Source: Chlamydiota bacterium
GTDB taxonomy: Bacteria; Chlamydiota; Chlamydiia; Chlamydiales; JAJFMB01
Direction of reading: 5' to 3'
NCBI GenBank assembly: GCA_021772355.1
Contig: JAJFMB010000231.1
Span: 1-11,000 of the forward strand
Length of the DNA stretch: 11,000 nucleotides
Made by a program: the position numbers and the translations under genes. Of the stretch, positions 5,861-11,000 are shown in pieces. The stretch's first letter is position 1. Each line of letters begins with the position of its first letter. The notes under the pieces are model-generated. The model had not been told where the DNA came from. It saw only the letters and a list, made by a program, of their open reading frames with translations, and did not search any database.

Positions 5861-8662
5861 ATGAGAGTTGATGCATCATTTAAATCCTATCAGGGAATAG
5901 TTGTCGAAGAGCAACCAAGAGACACAGCTGATGTCGCTTTATTTGTAGAGCTTCCGTTTGCCGGTAATATTGCCGGGACAACCCAAGAGGATTTCAAAGT
6001 TTATCAAGTGAAAAAGGCATTGCTTGTGCGGCGCATTACCGAAGGAAATTTTGTGACTCACCACGGATTTACTTTGAGGCAGTGGTTGCAACGAGAAGCA
6101 GTTCTCCTGTTTCAGGACACTAAAGAAAAAGAGCTCAGGCACTATCAAGCTATCATCGCGATTTTACACAAGTTATCTAATAATGAGCCGATCGTGGAGG
6201 ATGATATCACTCCATTCTCTACTGCTGAGGGTAAAAAGAAAGCTAACGCTCTTTTTCAGATCAGCAAAGAAACGACTTTTTTCGATCAAAGTGTGGCAGA
6301 GATTTGTGGTGAGACGTGTGTTGAAAAGCGAGAATCGACTTTTTCATATCTTTTGGCATTAAAGGAAATTCACGAAGGTTTCATGAAGTGTTGCCTGAGC
6401 GGTATTGATGTAATGTTCACGAAGGCGAAAGCATTTAATGTGCAAATAAAAGATCGCTATTTAGAAAAAGAGTCAAGAAAGACGTGCAGAGCATTAAAAA
6501 ACCACTTTCCTAGTGTTGCAGCAGAAGAAAAGATATTAAAGAAACTGCGTGTAAACATCGCTGGATTTAAAAATTTTTACCTAACATTTGAAAAACGGCT
6601 AGCCTCCAATTTTCAATTGCTTGATCCAAGTCGTCCACAAAGTGAGCGCATGTTGTATCAACAGCATTTGATGGGAGAGCTTCTTCCCCGCCATTGCATT
6701 TTGCTTGAACAGTTACGGAGAATAATCGGTGAAATTCAGGTTCAACAGAAAGATACTAGTGAGTCTTATGAGAAGATTTCGGAACTGAAAAACAAGCCGG
6801 TAGGGGATAAGAGTGATTCTCATCAACATAGGGGTCAAAGGCTCGGTCAAGCTTCAACTGCAAAGAGAGTAATGCAGAAATTAAATGATCCAACTTTAGG
6901 CGCTAATGATGGAGCATTCGTCGAGGCTATGCAGGATCTTTTAAATCTGGACGGTGTTGAAAGTGCAAAGTTCATGACTGGTGTAGAACAATCAATTATG
7001 AAAACGGGCGGAAGGCATCAAAGAAGACGTGCATATGTCGACAAAAATGATGGTTGCTTTAGTGAGATAGCGTCAACGCAAATGAAATTATCGACATTGT
7101 TTTCTGAATGGAGCACGCAGTATGGTTCTTGTGCTGACTTGAGCAAACATTTAATGGACATGATGCTTGATGAAGTGATCTCTTGCTCTTCTCCTTTTGA
7201 AGGAGGGTCTGATGAGGAGATGTGGCAGTCGCGTCTTGATGTAATTGAAGAGCTTTTAGCAGAAGAATTAACGGAACAAACGACCAAAAGGCCAAGGAAA
7301 AAGAGAGCTACTGTAGAAAATACGAAAACCATGACTCGAACTGATGATGGTGAGTCGAGCGACTCCTCTGATGTAGAAAGTACTGAACAGACATCTCCTG
7401 TTAATTTATTGATTTCTCAAGTGAAGGCAGCACCCACAACGGAAATGCCGCGTCTACTGACACAGTTATCTGTGATGATGGAGAAAAAACACCGTATTTT
7501 AGCTCCCTGCAACACATCTGCATTAAATAGGCGTTACCAAGCAGCATATCGGGATGTTCTTGACCACTCTTTTATGGCTTCATGTGGAATGGAAGTGTTG
7601 ATGGACGCTTATCAAAAGGGAAATCACCGCGCCCTTTCCGCTATCGTGCCGATGCTGATACAGGATTTTCATACGCAACTCGAACAGCTCTTAACGTGCG
7701 ATTATCTTGCAGTTCGCAACGAGATGCCTTTGGAGCACCGACTCAGTACTTTAAATTCTAAGTTGGAAAGAAAAAATGACGCTCTGACTTATCAGCTTGA
7801 CAATGGCTTGATTTGGTCCCGTTATCCCCTATCTTCCGTAGCACACTACGAACAAAGAGGAAAAAAGATTCCACAAGGATTGGAGTGGATTCTCTTTGCA
7901 TTAGAACTGAGTCAAAAAGATGATGTTGATCAGGCAGATGCGGACAAAGTAAAAAAGTGCGTTCAGTACTTGATGAAGACACATCTGCAGGTATTGGATA
8001 CTGTCAATCAGCGTATTCCTGAAAACAATGTGGTGCTATCGGAAATGAAAGTTGATATTGGGGAATTTGTTTCGGTGCCGAGTGACTCTCAAGAATTGGC
8101 AAAAGTTGATTTTGGCGTGACAAAAGAATCACCAGAACTTTCTTTAAAAGAAGCTAAAGCACATCAATTAAGAATCAGTGCTGCTATGAGCCTGAGAAAA
8201 CAACAGACTGCAAATCATTTAGTTCCTTGGCATATGAGAAACATTCTTAACTTCGAAAAGGTTTTTGAAAACCTTTATCGCAATCGCTGCATAACTGAAG
8301 GGTTGGGGCTTGTCCAAACACACGATTTTGCGACATTTAATGAACTTCTTTCTTTAAGGCATCCTAATGATGAAGGAAGCGTGAAGACTCTAGATGCGGG
8401 CATATTGCAGTTTAATTTACAAAAGGGCGCGCATTATCCACATCTTGCTGCAGCCGGAAAACCAGTCTCTCTTGTTACCAAATTTCTACAGCAGACAGCG
8501 GTGGCAAAAGAAAGAGTTTTGTGCGGTGAGGGGTACAATTTACCTAAAAGCAGGTTGAAAGGGAAAAAAGGGACATCTGGTAGCTCTGTTGTTGATTTGG
8601 ATCAGTTACATGCTCAGGGTATGAAGCATGTCAATGCACTACTAAGTCCAATTGAAATTTAA
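5861..8662 (+). CDS. 933-aa orphan with basic NLS-like patch, unknown function
   Basis: I recognise no family. The ATG lies 2 bases after the stop of the LRR-OTU gene and has no clear Shine-Dalgarno (only AAAGAAA nearby), so translation is probably coupled. The protein is soluble and mostly helical. Residues about 1-60 look beta-rich, and 80-310 contains long charged helices that could be coiled coil. A linker around 310-335 is rich in His, Gln and Arg. Residues 387-390 are QRRR. A strongly basic patch, TKRPRKKR (475-482), is followed by an acidic Ser-rich stretch (DDGESSDSSDVE, 495-506) that would suit casein-kinase-2-type phosphorylation. The C-terminal 390 residues are again helical, ending in a Lys-rich segment near 897-903. 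There is no signal peptide or transmembrane helix. Sharing a transcript with a probable ubiquitin-protease effector suggests a second effector or a partner protein; this is inference. Confidence 0.82.
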   Translation: MRVDASFKSYQGIVVEEQPRDTADVALFVELPFAGNIAGTTQEDFKVYQVKKALLVRRITEGNFVTHHGFTLRQWLQREAVLLFQDTKEKELRHYQAIIAILHKLSNNEPIVEDDITPFSTAEGKKKANALFQISKETTFFDQSVAEICGETCVEKRESTFSYLLALKEIHEGFMKCCLSGIDVMFTKAKAFNVQIKDRYLEKESRKTCRALKNHFPSVAAEEKILKKLRVNIAGFKNFYLTFEKRLASNFQLLDPSRPQSERMLYQQHLMGELLPRHCILLEQLRRIIGEIQVQQKDTSESYEKISELKNKPVGDKSDSHQHRGQRLGQASTAKRVMQKLNDPTLGANDGAFVEAMQDLLNLDGVESAKFMTGVEQSIMKTGGRHQRRRAYVDKNDGCFSEIASTQMKLSTLFSEWSTQYGSCADLSKHLMDMMLDEVISCSSPFEGGSDEEMWQSRLDVIEELLAEELTEQTTKRPRKKRATVENTKTMTRTDDGESSDSSDVESTEQTSPVNLLISQVKAAPTTEMPRLLTQLSVMMEKKHRILAPCNTSALNRRYQAAYRDVLDHSFMASCGMEVLMDAYQKGNHRALSAIVPMLIQDFHTQLEQLLTCDYLAVRNEMPLEHRLSTLNSKLERKNDALTYQLDNGLIWSRYPLSSVAHYEQRGKKIPQGLEWILFALELSQKDDVDQADADKVKKCVQYLMKTHLQVLDTVNQRIPENNVVLSEMKVDIGEFVSVPSDSQELAKVDFGVTKESPELSLKEAKAHQLRISAAMSLRKQQTANHLVPWHMRNILNFEKVFENLYRNRCITEGLGLVQTHDFATFNELLSLRHPNDEGSVKTLDAGILQFNLQKGAHYPHLAAAGKPVSLVTKFLQQTAVAKERVLCGEGYNLPKSRLKGKKGTSGSSVVDLDQLHAQGMKHVNALLSPIEI

Positions 8663-8680
8663 TTATTATTTTGCTATAAT
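8652..8680 (+). promoter_or_regulatory. Strong extended -10 promoter for the 84-aa gene
   Basis: TTGAAA (8652-8657, 5 of 6), a 17-base spacer and a perfect TATAAT (8675-8680), preceded by TGC so that the box reads TGCTATAAT, an extended -10. The -35 box overlaps the last codons of the 933-aa gene. Transcription should start near 8687. Confidence 0.8.
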
Positions 8681-8710
8681 ATAAGTATAGGAAGAGTTTT
8701 CTTTATACAT

Positions 8711-8716
8711 AAAGGA
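8711..8716 (+). promoter_or_regulatory. AAAGGA ribosome site of the 84-aa gene
   Basis: AAAGGA lies 8 bases before the ATG at 8725. The same AAAGGA core precedes dtd (9968-9973) and the KH gene (10578-10583). It is partly inside a weak hairpin, CTTTA (8701-8705) with TAAAG (8710-8714). Confidence 0.75.
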
Positions 8717-8724
8717 CTATAGTT

Positions 8725-8979
8725 ATGGCACAGCCTGTTGAACCAGCTCCGGAATCAAGTCAAGCCCCCGTTCAGACTACGACGGCTGGGGCATCAAAAT
8801 CCGCGCATGGCGACTACACAATGTCAACATCGGTTTCTTCGATGGCTGACTTGAAAGCAAAGGCGCCAAAGGTGGCTGAGGCGATGATGATGGGTATTGC
8901 CCAGAATATCGTCAATCGTATGCGTAAGCACGCTGAGAGACTTAAAAAACTTATGCGTGATTCTACAAAACGGCACTAA
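8725..8979 (+). CDS. Small basic protein, 84 aa, unknown function
   Basis: I do not recognise a family. The first 45 residues are a disordered Pro/Ser/Thr/Ala tail (PAPESSQAPVQTTT). The second half is predicted to form one long amphipathic helix (from about 40 to 78) that becomes strongly basic (NRMRKHAERLKKLMR) and ends in TKRH. There is no transmembrane segment or signal peptide. It has its own near-consensus promoter, a good AAAGGA ribosome site 8 bases before the ATG and a strong terminator 20 bases after the stop, so it makes a monocistronic mRNA of roughly 340 bases and is probably well expressed. Size and helical shape would fit a nucleic-acid-binding protein, a needle-like or chaperone component of a secretion apparatus, or a small secreted protein; none is shown by the sequence. 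Confidence 0.8.
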   Translation: MAQPVEPAPESSQAPVQTTTAGASKSAHGDYTMSTSVSSMADLKAKAPKVAEAMMMGIAQNIVNRMRKHAERLKKLMRDSTKRH

Positions 8980-8999
8980 TTCTATCTTACAGATCTTTT

Positions 9000-9025
9000 A
9001 GCAGCATTGTATGCTGCTTTTTTTT
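9000..9025 (+). terminator. Intrinsic terminator after the 84-aa gene
   Basis: A perfect 8-bp stem AGCAGCAT/ATGCTGCT (9000-9007 and 9011-9018) with a TGT loop runs into eight T (9018-9025). It separates the small gene from rluD. Confidence 0.9.
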
Positions 9026-9048
9026 GCCGTTTCATTTATCATTTCTCC

Positions 9049-9981
9049 ATGCAAGAAGAAATTGATACTATCTTAATCACTTCAGAGGAAGCCGGTGAGC
9101 GGTTAGACAAGGTTTTGGCTGATCGGTTCAAGGATGTACAGTCACGCACCTACTTTCAGGGTTTGATTGAGATGGAACGTGTTCTTGTGAATGGAGCGTC
9201 TGCCAAAAAAAGGCAAAAGCTAGAAGTGGGAGATGAAGTGGAAATTAACTTTCTCTTTACACCCGAAATTAGCATTGTTCCTGAACCTATTCCTTTAACC
9301 ATTCTTTATGAAGATGACGATCTTATCGTAGTGGATAAACCGGCCGGCATGGTCGTACATCCTGCGCAAGGGAATTGGTCCGGCACCTTTGTGAATGCGC
9401 TTATCTATCACTGTCAAAACCTCGACTTACCTCTTTCAGACTTCCCCCGTCCCGGCATCGTACACCGTTTGGATAAGGATACCTCTGGCGTCATGGTGGC
9501 GGCAAAGAAAGCTAAGATTCAACAGCGTCTGATTGAGATGTTTGCGGCTCGAGAAGTTAAGAAGGAGTACTTGGCGATATGTGTGGGGAATCCCGGAGAG
9601 TGCTTCATGCGGGAAGCTATCGGACGTCATCCCATTCGACGGAAGGAGATGGCGGTTGTTGAAGAGAAAGGACGACCTGCTGTTACCCGTTGTAAGACTG
9701 AGGTTTTTGATGGAAAGTTAAGCGTTGTTAGCTTGTATCCTGAAACAGGAAGAACACATCAGCTGCGCGTTCATCTACGTCATCGCGGTACACCTATTTT
9801 GGGGGATCAAGTGTACGGTCGAGCGCAGCTAAATCAAAAGTATGGTGCTGAAAGACAACTGTTGCACGCCCGAAGACTTAGCTTTTCTCATCCCGCAACG
9901 GGAAAAATACTTACCATTGAGGCTCCTATTCCTGGGGATATGACCCCTTTTATCGAATCAATTACCCAAAGGACAAAATAA
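9049..9981 (+). CDS. rluD: 23S rRNA pseudouridine synthase, RluD family
   Basis: The RluD family isomerises specific uridines of 23S rRNA helix 69 to pseudouridine in the cytoplasm. The protein has 310 residues from this ATG, close to the family's usual length. An N-terminal S4 RNA-binding domain (about 12-70) includes GERLDKVLADRF and VLVNG. The catalytic motif HRLDKDTSG (139-147) contains the nucleophilic D142, and ETGRTHQLRVHLRHRG with ILGDQVYG completes the active-site fold. An in-frame ATG at 9007 would add 14 residues but lies inside the terminator hairpin and its T-run, so 9049 is chosen. No Shine-Dalgarno precedes it, and TATCAT at 9037-9042 could be a -10 box giving a nearly leaderless mRNA. 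dtd begins directly after its stop. RluC/RluA-type specificity cannot be fully excluded, but the S4 domain and motif spacing fit RluD best. Confidence 0.92.
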   Translation: MQEEIDTILITSEEAGERLDKVLADRFKDVQSRTYFQGLIEMERVLVNGASAKKRQKLEVGDEVEINFLFTPEISIVPEPIPLTILYEDDDLIVVDKPAGMVVHPAQGNWSGTFVNALIYHCQNLDLPLSDFPRPGIVHRLDKDTSGVMVAAKKAKIQQRLIEMFAAREVKKEYLAICVGNPGECFMREAIGRHPIRRKEMAVVEEKGRPAVTRCKTEVFDGKLSVVSLYPETGRTHQLRVHLRHRGTPILGDQVYGRAQLNQKYGAERQLLHARRLSFSHPATGKILTIEAPIPGDMTPFIESITQRTK

Positions 9982-10428
9982 ATGCGAGCACTTATCCAGC
10001 GCGTTTCTCAAGCTCAGGTATCTGTTAATGACTCTATTTGCGGAAAAATAGGAAAAGGTTTGTTAGTGTTAGTGGGAGTTCATCAAGATGACGAGGCCGC
10101 CCAGACCAAGTGGCTAGCAGATAAGGTAGTCAACATGCGCATTTTTTCAGACGAACAAGATCGTATGAATTTAAGTGTTAAAGATGTAGGGGGAGAGGTG
10201 CTCGTTGTTAGTCAGTTCACATTGTATGCCAACTGTGCAAAAGGGCGTCGTCCTGACTTCTTGAGCGCAGCAAAAGGAGAAAAGGCGGAAAATCTTTATC
10301 AGAAATTTTCTCAAGAGATCAAAGAGGAGCTTGGTGCTGTACAAACGGGTCTTTTTGGAGAATATATGCAAGTTACATTAATCAACGATGGTCCAGTTAC
10401 GATTATATTAGATTCCTTAAGTCCATAA
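9982..10428 (+). CDS. dtd: D-aminoacyl-tRNA deacylase
   Basis: Dtd hydrolyses D-amino acids, and glycine mischarged on tRNA-Ala, from tRNA in the cytoplasm, protecting translation fidelity. At 148 residues it is of standard length. The N-terminus MRALIQRVSQAQVSV is typical. The family motifs are both present: SQFTLYA (77-83, with T80) and NDGPVTI (135-141), whose Gly-Pro pair (G137-P138) forms the chiral-proofreading site. The ATG follows the rluD stop with no gap, and the ribosome site AAAGGA (9968-9973, 8 bases upstream) lies within the last rluD codons, so the two genes form an operon with coupled translation. No convincing terminator follows it. Confidence 0.96.
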   Translation: MRALIQRVSQAQVSVNDSICGKIGKGLLVLVGVHQDDEAAQTKWLADKVVNMRIFSDEQDRMNLSVKDVGGEVLVVSQFTLYANCAKGRRPDFLSAAKGEKAENLYQKFSQEIKEELGAVQTGLFGEYMQVTLINDGPVTIILDSLSP

Positions 10429-10491
10429 TAATCCTACTTTTGCGAAAAATATTCAAAAATTAAATTTATATATTTTTTTGTAGCTTAATAT

Positions 10492-10519
10492 TTCACAGAT
10501 GATTTATATTTCTTATTAA
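10492..10519 (+). promoter_or_regulatory. Weak candidate promoter for the KH gene
   Basis: TTCACA (10492-10497, 5 of 6), a 16-base spacer and TATTAA (10514-10519, 4 of 6) lie in the AT-rich 162-base gap between dtd and the KH gene. The gap shows no gene or strong hairpin, so read-through from dtd is an alternative. Confidence 0.3.
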
Positions 10520-10576
10520 GTAGCAATGCATTTGTATTGTGTGTTTGCGAGAAAGAAAATTAACTTTTGGTATTTC

Positions 10577-10583
10577 AAAAGGA
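10577..10583 (+). promoter_or_regulatory. Ribosome site fixing the KH gene start
   Basis: AAAAGGA lies 7 bases before the ATG at 10591. An in-frame TTG at 10567 would place this site inside the coding region, so the ATG is chosen. Confidence 0.8.
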
Positions 10584-10590
10584 CCGAATT

Positions 10591-10845
10591 ATGAAAGAAT
10601 TCGTTGCATATATTGTGAAAAATTTGGTCGATCATCCTGAAAAGGTAAAGATCAATGAAATTGGTGGAACTCAGACTCTGATTATCGAATTGTCTGTTGA
10701 GAAGTCCGATATTGGTAAGATTATTGGTAAGAAAGGAAAAACAATTAACGCTATCCGTACTCTATTGATGTCCGTTGCTAGCCGTAACGGCATTCGCGTT
10801 AACTTGGAAATCCTAGAAGAAGGCGGAAAGCCGGTTGCCGAGTAG
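10591..10845 (+). CDS. khpA: KhpA-type KH-domain RNA-binding protein
   Basis: An 84-residue single-domain KH protein of the KhpA/YlqC (UPF0109) family. In Gram-positive bacteria KhpA pairs with KhpB/Jag and binds many RNAs, affecting cell division and elongation; the role in this organism is inferred. The type II KH core is clear: VEKSDIGKIIGKKGKTINAIRTLL, with the RNA-gripping GKKG loop at 46-49, followed by a conserved SRNGIRVNLEI strand. The N-terminal MKEFVAYIVKNLVDHPEKV is also typical. The start is set by AAAAGGA 7 bases upstream. In many bacteria khpA sits with rpsP, rimM and trmD; here it stands alone behind dtd. An 11-bp hairpin terminator follows about 70 bases after the stop. Confidence 0.93.
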   Translation: MKEFVAYIVKNLVDHPEKVKINEIGGTQTLIIELSVEKSDIGKIIGKKGKTINAIRTLLMSVASRNGIRVNLEILEEGGKPVAE

Positions 10846-10916
10846 GCTAACTTCAAACCGATGAGAAGGTTATTCTAGGGTCTCTCGGGCATTCTTCTGT
10901 AATTTCATCACACTAA

Positions 10917-10960
10917 AGTAGATCTGCATAACGGCAGATCTGCTAGCGTTTCCTTTTTTT
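10917..10960 (+). terminator. Intrinsic terminator after khpA
   Basis: An 11-bp stem (10917-10927 with 10934-10944, one G-T wobble) and ATAACG loop are followed by AGCG, TTT, CC and seven T (10954-10960). The T-run starts nine bases after the stem, so termination may be less efficient than at 9000. Confidence 0.7.
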
Positions 10961-11000
10961 CTTAAAAAAAAACATTTTTATTCCCATTATTAAAGTAATT

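Noticed and set aside
5850..5870. Frameshift joining the LRR-OTU and 933-aa genes into one protein
   Set aside because: The second OTU unit ends naturally just before the stop, at the same point as the first unit ends. The following ATG gives a full-length separate protein.
7018..7332. A 104-codon minus-strand frame opposite the 933-aa gene
   Set aside because: It is an opposite-strand shadow with biased Ser/Leu composition and no ribosome site, and the plus-strand frame is continuous across it.
8257..8276. Perfect 8-bp hairpin AAAGGTTT/AAACCTTT with a TTGA loop, considered as an internal terminator
   Set aside because: It lies well inside the 933-aa coding sequence, has no T-run after it, and its sequence is accounted for by ordinary codons.
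10954..10972. T-run followed by an A-run, considered as a bidirectional terminator or repeat
   Set aside because: The two homopolymers alone form no GC-containing stem. The supported terminator is the hairpin at 10917-10944.

Overview
The window reads as a piece of a bacterial chromosome from an intracellular, probably Chlamydiae-related organism outside the classical Chlamydiaceae. This is inference. It rests on host-directed OTU (ovarian tumour type deubiquitinase) and leucine-rich-repeat (LRR) proteins with basic NLS-like patches, next to core bacterial genes that include a KhpA-type KH protein, a family common in Chlamydiae and Gram-positives but not typical of Legionella-like gammaproteobacteria. 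Base composition is moderately AT-rich. It is visibly lower in GC in the OTU region than in rluD: two sampled 60-base rows give about 33% versus about 53%.

Bases 1-8662 are accessory. A gene that runs in from the left edge (1-1950) encodes an OTU cysteine protease followed by LRRs. Convergent to it is an orphan helical protein on the minus strand (1987-2937) with a near-consensus promoter of its own. A divergent four-helix membrane protein follows (3128-3607). Then come two genes separated by only 2 bases and probably cotranscribed: an LRR protein with an NLS-like loop and two tandem OTU units (3657-5858), and a 933-residue orphan with a basic patch and an acidic Ser-rich stretch (5861-8662). 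In the tandem OTU protein the first unit keeps all catalytic motifs. The second keeps the cysteine but has lost the histidine, the acidic loop and the WGG motif. The first protein's C-terminus also resembles a decayed OTU half.

Bases 8640-9025 hold a self-contained unit: a TTGAAA-17-TGCTATAAT promoter, an AAAGGA ribosome site, an 84-residue basic small protein and a strong intrinsic terminator.

Bases 9049-10960 are housekeeping translation and RNA genes: an RluD-type pseudouridine synthase, D-aminoacyl-tRNA deacylase (dtd, starting directly after the rluD stop) and a KhpA RNA-binding protein, closed by an 11-bp hairpin terminator. The last 40 bases are AT-rich and hold nothing I can identify.

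The likely theme of the left part is manipulation of host ubiquitin by secreted effectors. No secretion signal can be proven from sequence alone. The right part is ordinary ribosome and tRNA maintenance.
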